The notes beneath the pieces were generated by a model. The model did no database searches, was not told the DNA's origin, and was given only the letters and a program-made list of their open reading frames with translations. A stretch of DNA of 28,007 bases, taken from contig JAEXMK010000012.1 of the NCBI GenBank assembly GCA_023444445.1, forward strand, positions 1-28,007, given 5' to 3'. Below are positions 16,791 to 25,370 of this stretch, piece after piece; within the stretch, counting starts at the first letter, position 1, and every line of letters starts with the position of its first letter. Position numbers and translations under genes: made by a program. Origin of the DNA: Pseudomonadota bacterium. Lineage in GTDB: Bacteria; Pseudomonadota; Alphaproteobacteria; Rhizobiales; Rhizobiaceae.

Positions 16791-17600
16791 GTGAAGATAC
16801 CTTCGATCTCAAAAATTTTTGGCCGCGGGCGCAACCGTTCCGCAGATGCCGCTTCGCCGACCGACAAGACCCCTTACCAGGGCACCTTGATCGCGCATGG
16901 CCTGACGAAGACCTATAATACCCGTCGTGTCGTTAACGGCGTTTCATTGGTCGTGCGCCGTGGAGAGGCCGTTGGGCTGCTTGGTCCGAACGGTGCGGGC
17001 AAGACCACCTGTTTTTACATGATCACCGGCCTGGTGCCTGTCGATACCGGCAAGATCGCCATCAACGGCAATGATGTCACCAGCATGCCGATGTATCGGC
17101 GCGCCCGTCTGGGCGTCGGCTATCTGCCGCAGGAAGCCTCGATTTTCCGCGGCCTGACGGTCGAGGAAAACATCCGCGCCGTCCTGGAAGTGCATGAACC
17201 GGACGCGGCCAAGCGCAACCGCAAGCTCGACGAGCTCCTGGAAGAGTTTCATATTGCGCAATTGCGCAAATCGCCCGCCGTAGCGCTTTCGGGCGGTGAG
17301 CGGCGCCGTTTGGAAATCGCGCGCGCTCTCGCGACCGACCCGACCTTTATGCTGCTGGATGAACCCTTCGCGGGCGTCGATCCGATTTCGGTCAGCGACA
17401 TCCAGAATCTGGTCAGGCATCTGACGGCACGCGGCATCGGCGTTCTCGTTACCGACCATAATGTCCGTGAAACGCTGGGTCTCATCGACCGCGCCTATAT
17501 CATCCATGCGGGCGAGGTGCTGACGCATGGACGTCCCGACGATATCGTCAACAATCCGGATGTGCGCCGTCTCTATCTCGGCAATAATTTCAGCCTTTAA
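16791..17600 (+). CDS. lptB: LPS export ABC transporter ATP-binding protein LptB
   Basis: LptB is the ATPase that drives LPS extraction by LptFG (not in the window). The 269-residue product has Walker A GPNGAGKT (about 65-72), Q loop LPQEAS, the signature LSGGERRRLEIARAL (166-180), Walker B MLLDEPFAGVDP and switch His223 in TDHN; all are intact. It carries about 30 extra Ser/Arg/Pro-rich residues at the N-terminus relative to enterobacterial LptB. The start is GTG at 16791 with no clear Shine-Dalgarno, so this extension is only moderately certain. It is nine bases downstream of lptA and precedes rpoN as in many proteobacteria. Confidence 0.95.
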   Translation: MKIPSISKIFGRGRNRSADAASPTDKTPYQGTLIAHGLTKTYNTRRVVNGVSLVVRRGEAVGLLGPNGAGKTTCFYMITGLVPVDTGKIAINGNDVTSMPMYRRARLGVGYLPQEASIFRGLTVEENIRAVLEVHEPDAAKRNRKLDELLEEFHIAQLRKSPAVALSGGERRRLEIARALATDPTFMLLDEPFAGVDPISVSDIQNLVRHLTARGIGVLVTDHNVRETLGLIDRAYIIHAGEVLTHGRPDDIVNNPDVRRLYLGNNFSL

Positions 17601-17606
17601 ACCACA

Positions 17607-17633
17607 GGGCGCGAAAGATTCTTTATCGCGCCC
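17607..17633 (+). other. GC-rich hairpin after lptB
   Basis: Perfect 8-bp inverted repeat GGGCGCGA / TCGCGCCC with an 11-base loop, seven bases after the lptB stop. No T-run follows, so it is not a classical intrinsic terminator; it may protect the 3' end of lptCAB mRNA or partly separate it from rpoN. Confidence 0.45.
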
Positions 17634-17753
17634 CGCCCTGACGCTTGACCAAACAAAATAAAAAAGCAATTTTTGGGCCAAGTTCCGTCGTCTCAGTAAA
17701 ATTTCTGGAAAATCAGGTGACGGAGAAGCTGTAAAGGGAGTTTCGCGTCCGCC

Positions 17754-19304
17754 ATGGCATTGTCTGCCAGCCTTTTGCTGCGTCAAAACCAGTCTCTCGT
17801 GATGACACCGCAACTGATGCAGTCCATCCAGCTGCTTCAGATGACGCATTTCGAGCTGACGCAGTTCATCGCGCAGGAGGTGGAGCGCAATCCGCTGCTG
17901 GAAATTGCGGCAAACGATGGTGATTTGGGCAGCGACGCACCTGTCGAGGCGGAAAGTTTTGGCGACGCCGATAGCGAAAGTTCGGAGAGATCCGCCACGG
18001 TGACGTCAGACAGTGAAGACTGGTATGGCGACCGTGCCGCAAATCTTGGCGAGCAGCTGGATACCAGCTTCGAAAACGTCTTTCCCGATGACGCCGAGCC
18101 CCGAAAAGCCGACGCGCCCGAGCTGGCCGGCCAATGGAAATCCATGCCCGGCCAGGAGTCGGGAGAAAGTTACGACCTCGACGATTTCGTCGCGGCCAGA
18201 CAGAGCCTCAGCGACCATCTCAATCAGCAATTACCGCTCGCCATATCAGCGGCTGAGGACCGGATGATCGCCGATGCGCTGATCGGCCAGCTCGATGAAA
18301 CCGGCTATATTGCGGCGGATGCTGTCGATGATGTCGCCGAACGGTTGGGCGCCGCCCCATCGGCAGTCGAGCACGTCCTGAAGACACTTCAGGGCTTCGA
18401 CCCACCGGGCATATTTTCCCGCTCTCTGAGCGAATGTCTGGCGATCCAGCTGGCCCAGAAAGATCGGCTCGACCCGGCCATGCGTGCCTTCATCGATAAT
18501 CTGGAGCTTCTGGCGAAACGCGACTTCGCTTCCTTAAAAAAACTCTGCGGCGTGGATGAGGAAGACCTCCTCGACATGCTGGCGGAAATCCGCACGCTCA
18601 ACCCTCGCCCGGGTGCAGGCTACGACTCGATGGTATCTGAAACCATCGTTCCAGACATTATCGTCCGCTCCTCCTCAGCCGGTGGCTGGCTGGTGGAGAT
18701 CAATCCCGAGACCCTGCCGCGCGTACTCATCAACCAGAGCTACTTCGCCCAGGTTTCAAAACATAAGGCGCGCGCGGGAGAAGATCAGGATTTCCTGTCC
18801 GAATGCATGCAGACGGCTCACTGGCTGACCCGTAGCCTCGACCAGCGCGCCCGGACTATCATGAAGGTGGCGACCGAGATCGTGCGCCAGCAGGATGCCT
18901 TCCTCGTCAATGGCGTGGATCATCTGCGCCCGCTGAACCTGAAGACGGTGGCCGACGCCATCAAGATGCATGAATCCACTGTCAGCCGGGTGACGTCTAA
19001 AAAATACATGTTGACGCCGCGCGGTCTGTTCGAGCTCAAATATTTCTTCAGCGTTTCAATCAGCGCCGTGGAGGGTGGAGACAGCCATTCGGCCGAAGCG
19101 GTGCGTCATCGCATCAAGGCCATGATAGCGCAGGAGGCGGCCGAGGCTGTCCTTTCCGATGACGATATCGTCGATAATCTGAAAAAGAACGGCATCGATA
19201 TCGCCCGCCGCACGGTCGCGAAATATCGCGAGGCGATGAACATTCCCTCTTCCGTGCAAAGGCGTCGGGAAAAGAAGGCGATGGCCAAGCTTTCCGCCTT
19301 TTAA
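17754..19304 (+). CDS. rpoN: RNA polymerase sigma-54 factor RpoN
   Basis: Sigma-54 directs transcription from -24/-12 promoters with enhancer-binding activators, for example NtrC and, in rhizobia, NifA and DctD. The 516-residue product has region I with LLLRQNQSLVMTPQLMQSIQLLQM (about 7-30), an acidic, divergent region II (about 55-140), the core-binding domain, a helix-turn-helix (about 398-420, LKTVADAIKMHESTVSRVTS) and the RpoN box ARRTVAKYRE at 484-493. All elements are intact. A GGGAG lies about 14 bases before the ATG, rather far. The 153-base gap after lptB contains TTGACC-N17-AATTTT at 17645-17673, a weak promoter candidate. hpf and ptsN follow, the conserved rpoN cluster. Confidence 0.97.
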   Translation: MALSASLLLRQNQSLVMTPQLMQSIQLLQMTHFELTQFIAQEVERNPLLEIAANDGDLGSDAPVEAESFGDADSESSERSATVTSDSEDWYGDRAANLGEQLDTSFENVFPDDAEPRKADAPELAGQWKSMPGQESGESYDLDDFVAARQSLSDHLNQQLPLAISAAEDRMIADALIGQLDETGYIAADAVDDVAERLGAAPSAVEHVLKTLQGFDPPGIFSRSLSECLAIQLAQKDRLDPAMRAFIDNLELLAKRDFASLKKLCGVDEEDLLDMLAEIRTLNPRPGAGYDSMVSETIVPDIIVRSSSAGGWLVEINPETLPRVLINQSYFAQVSKHKARAGEDQDFLSECMQTAHWLTRSLDQRARTIMKVATEIVRQQDAFLVNGVDHLRPLNLKTVADAIKMHESTVSRVTSKKYMLTPRGLFELKYFFSVSISAVEGGDSHSAEAVRHRIKAMIAQEAAEAVLSDDDIVDNLKKNGIDIARRTVAKYREAMNIPSSVQRRREKKAMAKLSAF

Positions 19305-19347
19305 GCAATGAGGCCAATCACGTTTATGGCGGTTTTTTGCCGCACCA

Positions 19348-19375
19348 TTGACTCTTGTCACGGCAAGGGCTAGAA
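19348..19375 (+). promoter_or_regulatory. Candidate sigma-70 promoter of hpf
   Basis: TTGACT (19348-19353), a 16-base spacer, then CTAGAA (19370-19375), a good housekeeping-type match, about 165 bases upstream of the hpf start. A second, weaker TTGACG lies at 19492. The short GCGG-TTTTTT-GCCGC repeat just upstream (about 19330-19343) may mark the end of the rpoN mRNA. Confidence 0.45.
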
Positions 19376-19538
19376 GCCCGCCGCACACGTAAGCAAGGTC
19401 ATTTGTAACGGTTTCACCTCCACCGTCCACGGGCGTAAAATTCGAATGAGGGCTTTTTAAGGTCTTCGAAACGCTTGGATGCGCGCGCGGCTTGACGTAA
19501 GCTGGTACTCGCAAATCACTACAAAAAGGAAAATTTCC

Positions 19539-20111
19539 ATGAGTGTGCGTGTATCTGGTAAACATATGGAGATCGGCGAATCTTTCCGTCAGCGGATTGA
19601 GGACAATATAGGTCTGGCAGTTACCAAATACTTCGATGGGGGGTATTCAGGCCAGGTGACCGTGGAGAAGTCCGGATCGCGTTTTGCTGCCGACTGCAAG
19701 CTGCATCTCGATACGGGTATTGTATTGCATGCGGCCGGTCAGGCAAACGATCCGCAAGCCAGCTTCGACGCCGCTGCCGAGCGTATTGAGAAGCGCCTGC
19801 GTCGCTACAAGCGCAAGCTGAAGGACCATCACAATGGTGCGAATGGCGTGTCGCAGGAAATCGCCTATACGGTGATGGATGCTATTCCCGATGAGGACCA
19901 CGAGGTTCCTGAGGATTACGCACCCACCATTGTGGCGGAAAGTTCGAAACAGATTAAGACCATGTCTGTCGCCAGCGCTGTGATGGCGCTCGACATGACC
20001 GACGAACCGGTTCTGCTGTTCCGCAGCCCGGGCAAGGAATATCTCAACATCGTTTACCGGCGTCATGATGGCAATATTGGCTGGATCGACGCGGAAACGA
20101 TCAAGAGCTGA
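19539..20111 (+). CDS. hpf: Ribosome hibernation-promoting factor, long form
   Basis: Long HPF dimerises 70S ribosomes into inactive 100S particles in stationary phase or stress. The 190-residue product has an N-terminal S30AE domain (MSVRVSGKHMEIGESF to about residue 100, including RIEKRLRRYKRKLK) and a separate C-terminal dimerisation domain (PVLLFRSPGKEYLNIVYRRHDGNIGWIDAE). This two-domain length distinguishes it from short HPF/YfiA. The ATG at 19539 has AGGA eight bases upstream; the longer frame to 19479 is not conserved. It follows rpoN by 234 bases with its own promoter candidate, and precedes ptsN by 82 bases. Confidence 0.95.
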   Translation: MSVRVSGKHMEIGESFRQRIEDNIGLAVTKYFDGGYSGQVTVEKSGSRFAADCKLHLDTGIVLHAAGQANDPQASFDAAAERIEKRLRRYKRKLKDHHNGANGVSQEIAYTVMDAIPDEDHEVPEDYAPTIVAESSKQIKTMSVASAVMALDMTDEPVLLFRSPGKEYLNIVYRRHDGNIGWIDAETIKS

Positions 20112-20126
20112 ACAGTCTGACAAGAC

Positions 20127-20163
20127 GTGGGAGGCAGAGCGCGCAAGTGCACATGCCTCCTAC
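20127..20163 (+). other. Hairpin between hpf and ptsN
   Basis: GTGGGAGGCA (20127-20136) pairs with TGCCTCCTAC (20154-20163): a 10-bp stem with one G-U pair and a 17-base loop, starting 15 bases after the hpf stop. No T-run follows, so it looks like an intercistronic stabilising or attenuating structure rather than a full terminator. Confidence 0.5.
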
Positions 20164-20193
20164 ATCGTCTCGATGGCATGAAGGAAAAAGAGA

Positions 20194-20655
20194 ATGGCGT
20201 TGGCAGATTTGCTGCAACAAGATGCGATTATTCCCGCCCTCAAGGTGAATTCCAAAAAGCAGTTGCTTCAGGAGCTGGCCGCAAAGGCAGCCAGAATTAC
20301 CGGAGTCTCGGAACGGGAAGTTTTCGACGTCATCCTCCAGCGTGAGAAACTTGGCTCCACCGGTGTGGGCCATGGCATTGCCATTCCGCACGGCAAGCTG
20401 AACAGCATTCACCAGATCACCGGGGTTTTCGCGCGTCTTGAAACGCCGGTCGATTTCGAAGCGCTGGACGACCAGCCGGTCGATCTGGTGTTCCTGCTGC
20501 TTGCGCCCGAGGGCGCCGGCGCAGATCATCTGAAGGCGCTATCGCGTATTGCGCGGGCGCTGCGCGACCCGGAACTGGTGACCAAGCTGCGTGCCACGGA
20601 TTCCGACACCGCAATCTACGCCTTCCTCAATCAGGAACAGGCGACGGCTGCCTGA
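20194..20655 (+). CDS. ptsN: Nitrogen PTS phosphocarrier EIIA-Ntr (PtsN)
   Basis: EIIA-Ntr is the last phosphoacceptor of the regulatory PtsP-Npr-PtsN chain and, depending on phosphorylation, modulates K+ transport and nitrogen/carbon balance. The 153-residue product has the PTS EIIA type-2 fold with the phosphorylated His66 in GHGIAIPHGKLN and the conserved REKLGSTGVGHG before it. GGAAAAAGAG precedes the ATG. rapZ and npr, which follow ptsN in enterobacteria, are absent here; the gene is last before a bidirectional terminator. Confidence 0.96.
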   Translation: MALADLLQQDAIIPALKVNSKKQLLQELAAKAARITGVSEREVFDVILQREKLGSTGVGHGIAIPHGKLNSIHQITGVFARLETPVDFEALDDQPVDLVFLLLAPEGAGADHLKALSRIARALRDPELVTKLRATDSDTAIYAFLNQEQATAA

Positions 20656-20687
20656 GCGCAACTCGATCCTTTCCGTTAAACGGCAAT

Positions 20688-20716
20688 AAAAAACGCGCCC
20701 TGAAGGCGCGTTTTTT
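20688..20716. terminator. Bidirectional intrinsic terminator between ptsN and grpE
   Basis: AAAAAACGCGCC (20688-20699) and GGCGCGTTTTTT (20705-20716) form a perfect 12-bp inverted repeat with a 5-base loop. It has T-runs on both strands, between the convergent ptsN and grpE genes. Confidence 0.93.
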
Positions 20717-20736
20717 ATGACGTATGGACAAATGCC

Positions 20737-21372
20737 TTACGCGTCTTTTTCATTGAGAGACGAGGTGCCCGGTTCGGCAGACGCGGCGGTCTCCACCTTC
20801 GGGCCGCCCTTGGCGACACCGACCATGGCGGGGCGCAGCACGCGGTCGCCAATGGTGAAACCGGCCTGGATTACCTGCAGCACGGTATTGTTGGGAACCG
20901 CCGTATTCGGAATTTCGAACATGGCCTGATGGAAATTCGGGTCGAACTTCTGGCCCTCGGCATCGATCTTCTTCACACCGTGGCGTTCCAGCGTCGACAG
21001 CATCGAACGTTCCGTCATCTCGACCCCTTCGATCAAGCCATTGAGACCAGCTTCGCCATTGGTCTTGAGTTCATCCGGAATTGCTTCCAGCGCGCGGCGA
21101 AGATTATCCGAAACGGCAAGCATGTCGCGTGCAAAGGCAGCCAGAGAATAGGCCTTGGCGTCCTTGACATCACGCTCGGTGCGGCGGCGAAGATTGTCCA
21201 TCTCGGCGGCAAGGCGCAGAAATTTATCGCGCAGATCGGCGTTCTCAGCCTTGAGCAGCTCCACCGGATCGGGCTCTGCCGTTTCGGCCTGTTCTTCACC
21301 TGCCTGGGCAAGATCGACAAACTCTTCCGCGACGTCCGCGTCAGGTCCGGGCTTTTTTGTATCGTCGGTCAT
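20737..21372 (-). CDS. grpE: Nucleotide exchange factor GrpE
   Basis: GrpE releases ADP from DnaK in the DnaK-DnaJ chaperone cycle. The 211-residue product has an acidic, disordered N-terminus (about 1-45), the long dimerising coiled coil ([31 protein letters not shown], about 48-80) and the C-terminal beta domain with [13 protein letters not shown] and [19 protein letters not shown], the family signature. GGAG lies six bases before the ATG. hrcA lies 114 bases upstream on the same strand; a heat-shock-type promoter candidate in the gap (21409-21438) suggests a separate transcript. dnaK and dnaJ are not in the window. Confidence 0.96.
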   Translation of the reverse strand: MTDDTKKPGPDADVAEEFVDLAQAGEEQAETAEPDPVELLKAENADLRDKFLRLAAEMDNLRRRTERDVKDAKAYSLAAFARDMLAVSDNLRRALEAIPDELKTNGEAGLNGLIEGVEMTERSMLSTLERHGVKKIDAEGQKFDPNFHQAMFEIPNTAVPNNTVLQVIQAGFTIGDRVLRPAMVGVAKGGPKVETAASAEPGTSSLNEKDA

Positions 21373-21408
21373 GACGTTCTCCAGATTAGAATATTGTTGG
21401 TTGCGCCC

Positions 21409-21438
21409 GATATCGAGCTTTGACGGGCAAAAATCAAG
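21409..21438 (-). promoter_or_regulatory. Candidate heat-shock (RpoH) promoter of grpE
   Basis: On the minus strand TTGATT (21432-21437) and GATATC (21409-21414) are 17 bases apart; with flanks CTTG-N19-CGATAT. This is close to the alphaproteobacterial RpoH pattern, and grpE is a known heat-shock gene. No CIRCE repeat is seen here. Confidence 0.5.
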
Positions 21439-21486
21439 GCTTGCGGCGAAAAGCTTGCCGCATTCTCTGACCTTTGCCAGCTTGTC

Positions 21487-22578
21487 CTACCTTTGCTTGC
21501 GGGAAAGGCGCGCCATGATCTGCGCGGTATAATCCACCATCGGCACGATACGCGCATAATTCAGCCTGGTCGGGCCGATAACGCCGACTGCACCCACTAC
21601 CCGGTTGTCCTCATCGCGATAGGGCGCGACGATCAGGGAGGAACCGGAAAGCGAAAACAATTTGTTTTCAGATCCGATGAAAATCCGGACCCCCGAACCA
21701 CTTTCCGCAAGGTTGAGAATTTCGATGAGGTTTTCCTTGCGCTCCAGATCGTCGAACAGCAGGCGCACCCGGTCGATATCTTCTTCACCGGCGAGACCCT
21801 CGAGCAGGTTGGAGCGTCCGCGCACGATAAGGCGGCCGAGTTTGCCCTCCTCACTGTCACCTGCCCACATGGCGAGACCGCGCTCCACGAGGTCCTGCGC
21901 CAGCATACCGAGCTCCGATTGCAGTTCCGCCCGTTGCGTCTGGAACTGGCCGCGCAGTTCCTGCAAGGTCTGGCCGGACAGGTGGGCGTTGATAAAATTC
22001 GCCGCCTCGGTCAATTGCGACGAGGAAATGCCCGCCGGCAACTCGATGATGCGGTTTTCGACCTGATTGTGGTCGCCCACCAGCACGGCGAGCGCTTTGG
22101 TGGGCTCCAGCCTTATGAATTCCACATGTTTGAGGATGACATCATTCTTGGCGGTCAGCACCAGACCGGCGCCGCGCGACATGCCTGAGAGCATGCGGCT
22201 TGCTTCCGTCAGCAACCCTTCCAGCGACTGTTCATGGCCAGCGACCGGCCCGATCTGGCGGTCGATATTGGCCCTCTCCTCCGCTGGCAGGTCACCCACC
22301 TGCATAAAGGCGTCAACGAAGAAGCGCAGCCCCGTCTGCGTGGGTAGACGCCCGGCGCTGATATGCGGAGAATAGATGAGGCCGAGCTCCTCGAGATCGC
22401 TCATGACGTTGCGGACCGAGGCGGGCGAAAGCGACATCGGCAACAGCCGCGACAGGCTGCGCGAGCCGAGCGGCTCACCCGTATCAAGATAGCCTTCGAC
22501 GATGCGCCGGAAAATTTCCCGAGACCGTTCATCCAGCAACGATGCTTGATCTTTTGATAGCGGTGCGGAAAAACCCAT
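21487..22578 (-). CDS. hrcA: Heat-inducible transcription repressor HrcA
   Basis: HrcA binds CIRCE operators, typically at groESL in alphaproteobacteria, and is kept active by GroEL. The 363-residue product has the N-terminal winged helix ([26 protein letters not shown], then [30 protein letters not shown], about 12-85), and the GAF-like and dimerisation regions including [21 protein letters not shown] near the end. The longest frame begins at 22713 but overlaps the divergent rph start and is not conserved; ATG 22578 has GGA five bases upstream. No CIRCE (TTAGCACTC-N9-GAGTGCTAA) was found in the window, so its targets lie elsewhere. Confidence 0.96.
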   Translation of the reverse strand: MGFSAPLSKDQASLLDERSREIFRRIVEGYLDTGEPLGSRSLSRLLPMSLSPASVRNVMSDLEELGLIYSPHISAGRLPTQTGLRFFVDAFMQVGDLPAEERANIDRQIGPVAGHEQSLEGLLTEASRMLSGMSRGAGLVLTAKNDVILKHVEFIRLEPTKALAVLVGDHNQVENRIIELPAGISSSQLTEAANFINAHLSGQTLQELRGQFQTQRAELQSELGMLAQDLVERGLAMWAGDSEEGKLGRLIVRGRSNLLEGLAGEEDIDRVRLLFDDLERKENLIEILNLAESGSGVRIFIGSENKLFSLSGSSLIVAPYRDEDNRVVGAVGVIGPTRLNYARIVPMVDYTAQIMARLSRKQR

Positions 22579-22614
22579 TTCGTCCGTTCTTTGTCGTTCA
22601 AACCAGCTCGCATC

Positions 22615-22642
22615 AATATAATGCGTTGCAACGCTGCGGCAA
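22615..22642 (-). promoter_or_regulatory. Candidate hrcA promoter with a palindrome in the spacer
   Basis: On the minus strand TTGCCG (22637-22642) and TATATT (22615-22620) are 16 bases apart, about 40 bases upstream of the hrcA start. The spacer holds a perfect 12-bp palindrome GCGTTGCAACGC (22623-22634), placed where a repressor would block RNA polymerase. Confidence 0.45.
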
Positions 22643-22713
22643 AATGGAAATTGGCTTTGCAAAAGCCCAGAGCGCGCCTTAGAAGGCAGGAACCAACATG
22701 GAGAGTGGATCAT

Positions 22714-23430
22714 ATGCGGCCTTCAGGCAGAAAAACCGACCAGATGCGCAAGGTTTCCTTCGAGCGCAATTTCTCGAAGCATGCCGAGGGCTCCTGTCTC
22801 GTTAAGTTTGGCGACACGCATGTGCTCGTTACCGCCAGTCTTGAAGAAAAGACCCCACCGTGGCTGCGCAACAGCGGCAAGGGCTGGGTCACCGCTGAAT
22901 ACGGCATGCTGCCGCGTTCCACCCATGAACGCATGAAGCGCGAGGCTGCCTCCGGCAAGCAGGGCGGACGCACACAGGAAATCCAGCGCCTCATCGGCCG
23001 TTCGTTGCGCGCGGTCGTTGATCTGCAGGCACTTGGCGAGCGCCAGATCAGCATCGACTGCGACGTCATTCAGGCCGATGGCGGCACCCGCACCGCCTCC
23101 ATCACCGGCGCATGGATTGCCCTGCATGATTGCCTGAAGTGGATGGAAACCCGTAACATGATCAAGGTCGAGAAGGTTCTGAAGGACCACATCGCCGCGA
23201 TCTCCTGTGGCATCTTCGCCAACCAGCCGGTAATCGATCTCGATTATCTCGAAGATTCCTCGGCCGAGACGGATGCCAACTTTGTCATCACGGGCTCGGG
23301 CGGCATCGTCGAGGTTCAGGGAACGGCCGAAGGCGCGCCCTTCTCCGAAGAAGAATTTCTGACGCTGCTCGGTCTTGCCAAAGCCGGATGCAGCGAACTG
23401 GTTGCCCTTCAGAAACAGGCGATCGCCTGA
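22714..23430 (+). CDS. rph: Ribonuclease PH
   Basis: RNase PH trims the 3' ends of tRNA precursors by phosphorolysis. The 238-residue product starts [20 protein letters not shown] and has the family features [15 protein letters not shown] (about 69-83), [20 protein letters not shown] (about 85-107), [22 protein letters not shown], and the C-terminal [16 protein letters not shown]. Catalytic and phosphate-binding residues look intact, so this is not a broken rph as in some E. coli strains. GAGAG lies eight bases before the ATG at 22714. It is divergent from hrcA and followed by rdgB after 17 bases. Confidence 0.97.
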   Translation: MRPSGRKTDQMRKVSFERNFSKHAEGSCLVKFGDTHVLVTASLEEKTPPWLRNSGKGWVTAEYGMLPRSTHERMKREAASGKQGGRTQEIQRLIGRSLRAVVDLQALGERQISIDCDVIQADGGTRTASITGAWIALHDCLKWMETRNMIKVEKVLKDHIAAISCGIFANQPVIDLDYLEDSSAETDANFVITGSGGIVEVQGTAEGAPFSEEEFLTLLGLAKAGCSELVALQKQAIA

Positions 23431-23447
23431 GCCGACAGGAAAGTACC

Positions 23448-24092
23448 ATGCGCAAGCTCGATACCAGAACGATCGTCGTCGCCAGCCACAACAAGGGCAA
23501 GATCGCCGAAATCGCCGATCTGATCGGGCCTTTCGGTTTCTCCGCCAAATCGGCGGCGGAACTGAACTTCTCAGAGCCGGATGAGACGGGCACCACCTTC
23601 GAGGAAAATGCCGCCATCAAGGCGCTTGCCTCCGCGAAGGCATCCGGTCTGCCCGCCTTGTCCGACGATTCCGGCCTTGTCATCGACGCGCTTGACGGTG
23701 CCCCCGGCGTCTACACCGCCAATTGGGCAGAGACGGCCGATGGGACCCGAGATTTCGCCATGGCAATGCAGAAGGTTGAGGATGCGCTGGCCGAGCGAGG
23801 AGCTTCGACGCCGGAAGATCGCACCGCCCGTTTTGTCAGCGTGCTGTGTCTCGCCTGGCCGGACGGGCATGTCGAATATTTCCGCGGCGAAGTTGAAGGC
23901 ACGGTGGTGTGGCCGCCGCGCGGAGCGAGCGGTTTTGGGTATGATCCGATCTTCAAACCGGAAGGTTATGACACTACATTCGGCGAGATGACGGCGGACG
24001 AAAAACACGGCTGGAAACATGGTGATGCGTTTGCACTTTCGCACCGCGCCCGCGCCTTCAAGAAATTCGTAGAAACCTGCCTGGAGGAATGA
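23448..24092 (+). CDS. rdgB: XTP/dITP diphosphatase (RdgB/HAM1 family)
   Basis: Hydrolyses the non-canonical nucleotides XTP, dITP and ITP to monophosphates, keeping them out of DNA and RNA. The 214-residue product has the family motifs [11 protein letters not shown] (about 12-22), [10 protein letters not shown], the metal-binding [21 protein letters not shown] (about 69-89), [11 protein letters not shown] and the C-terminal [10 protein letters not shown]. The ATG at 23448 has AGGA seven bases upstream, 17 bases after the rph stop. The order rph-rdgB-hemW is conserved in many alphaproteobacteria and is probably one operon. Confidence 0.96.
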   Translation: MRKLDTRTIVVASHNKGKIAEIADLIGPFGFSAKSAAELNFSEPDETGTTFEENAAIKALASAKASGLPALSDDSGLVIDALDGAPGVYTANWAETADGTRDFAMAMQKVEDALAERGASTPEDRTARFVSVLCLAWPDGHVEYFRGEVEGTVVWPPRGASGFGYDPIFKPEGYDTTFGEMTADEKHGWKHGDAFALSHRARAFKKFVETCLEE

Positions 24093-24097
24093 ACCCG

Positions 24098-25297
24098 ATG
24101 GTCGGGGAGCATCAACTTTCTGCCCCCGGCGCATCGCTTCTGCCGGATACGGGCGATTCCGGTTTCGGGATCTATCTGCACTGGCCCTTTTGCGCGGCCA
24201 AATGCCCCTATTGCGACTTCAACAGCCATGTCCGCCACCGCCCGGTGGATCAGGAACGGTTTACGGCTGCCTTCCTGCGGGAAATGGACCATATGCGGTC
24301 TTTGAGCGGCCCGCGCGTCGTGACCAGCATTTTCATGGGCGGCGGCACGCCATCGCTGATGGACCCGCAGACGGTTGGCGCGTTGCTGGATGGCGTTGCG
24401 CGCTTCTGGCATGTGCCTGACGGTATCGAGATCACCATGGAGGCCAATCCCTCCAGCGTCGAGGCCGAACGGTTTCGCGGTTATCGCGCGGCGGGTGTCA
24501 ATCGTGTCTCTCTCGGCGTGCAGGCGCTCAACGACCGCGACCTGAAATTCCTTGGCCGCCTGCATGATGTTGCCGATGCCCTGAAGGCCATCCGGCTGGC
24601 GCGGGAGATTTTTCCGCGCATGTCATTCGACCTCATCTATGCCAGGCCGAACCAGACGGTGGCGGAATGGGATGCCGAGCTGAAGGAGGCTGTCTCCTAT
24701 GCTGTCGACCATCTGTCGCTGTACCAGCTGACGATAGAGGAAGGCACGCCCTTTTATGGCCTGCACAAGGCCGGCAAGCTCATCGTGCCTGACGGCGAGC
24801 ACTCGGCCGTGCTTTATGAGGCGACGCAGGAAATCACCGAACGTTATGGCATGCCTGCCTACGAGGTTTCCAATCATGCGCGGCCCGGCGCCGAGAGTCG
24901 CCATAACCTCACTTACTGGCGCTATGGCGACTATGCCGGCATTGGCCCTGGCGCGCATGGACGCCTGACGCGTGGCGCCTCCAAGCTCGCCACTGCCACG
25001 GAGCGGCACCCCGAGACCTGGCTCGAAACCGTCGAGCGGGAAGGCCATGGCATGGTCGATCAGGAGTTGCTCGGCGTCGACGAGCAGGCCGACGAATTGC
25101 TGCTGATGGGGCTTCGCCTGCGCGAGGGCATCGACCTCGCCCGCTGGAGCGATCTTTCCGGCCGCGACCTCGACCCGGAAAAGGAAGAGTTTCTCCTCCA
25201 GCACGGTTTCGTGGAAAGGCTCGGCAATTCCCGCTTGCGCTGCACACCATCAGGCATGCTTATTCTGGATGCCGTGGTAGCCGATCTCGCCTGCTGA
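24098..25297 (+). CDS. hemW: Heme chaperone HemW (radical SAM, HemN-like)
   Basis: HemW is a radical-SAM protein related to coproporphyrinogen III dehydrogenase that binds haem and delivers it to respiratory enzymes. The product has the iron-sulfur motif CAAKCPYCDF (Cys32, 36 and 39 from this start), FMGGGTPSL (SAM-binding GGGTP), EANP, GVNRVSLGVQ, the FDLIYARPNQT segment, and the C-terminal HemN_C region. The spacing CxxxCxxC followed by DF is that of HemW. An ATG at 24089 overlaps the rdgB stop (ATGA) but is only one base from the GGAGG; the ATG at 24098 is ten bases from it and is preferred (399 residues). A terminator follows at 25344. Confidence 0.92.
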   Translation: MVGEHQLSAPGASLLPDTGDSGFGIYLHWPFCAAKCPYCDFNSHVRHRPVDQERFTAAFLREMDHMRSLSGPRVVTSIFMGGGTPSLMDPQTVGALLDGVARFWHVPDGIEITMEANPSSVEAERFRGYRAAGVNRVSLGVQALNDRDLKFLGRLHDVADALKAIRLAREIFPRMSFDLIYARPNQTVAEWDAELKEAVSYAVDHLSLYQLTIEEGTPFYGLHKAGKLIVPDGEHSAVLYEATQEITERYGMPAYEVSNHARPGAESRHNLTYWRYGDYAGIGPGAHGRLTRGASKLATATERHPETWLETVEREGHGMVDQELLGVDEQADELLLMGLRLREGIDLARWSDLSGRDLDPEKEEFLLQHGFVERLGNSRLRCTPSGMLILDAVVADLAC

Positions 25298-25343
25298 CAC
25301 CGGCAGCGTCCTGCATCACCCCATAGACAAGACGACAATAAAA

Positions 25344-25370
25344 AAGCGGCCCGAAGGCCGCTTCTTTTTT
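25344..25370. terminator. Bidirectional intrinsic terminator between hemW and dnaA
   Basis: AAGCGGCC (25344-25351), loop CGAA, GGCCGCTT (25356-25363), followed by CTTTTTT on the plus strand and preceded by an A-run that gives T's on the minus strand. It serves the convergent hemW and dnaA genes and touches the dnaA stop codon. Confidence 0.93.

Noticed and set aside
17645..17673. Promoter TTGACC-N17-AATTTT before rpoN as a firm call
   Set aside because: The -35 is fair but the -10 is poor and the region is simply A-rich; mentioned under rpoN only.
19305..19538. Sigma-54 promoter before hpf
   Set aside because: Looked for GG-N10-GC with TGGCAC-N5-TTGC; TGGTACTCGC near 19506 has the wrong spacing. 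A sigma-70-type pair fits better.
22579..22713. CIRCE operator upstream of hrcA
   Set aside because: No TTAGCACTC/GAGTGCTAA repeat is present; the only symmetric element is the unrelated GCGTTGCAACGC.
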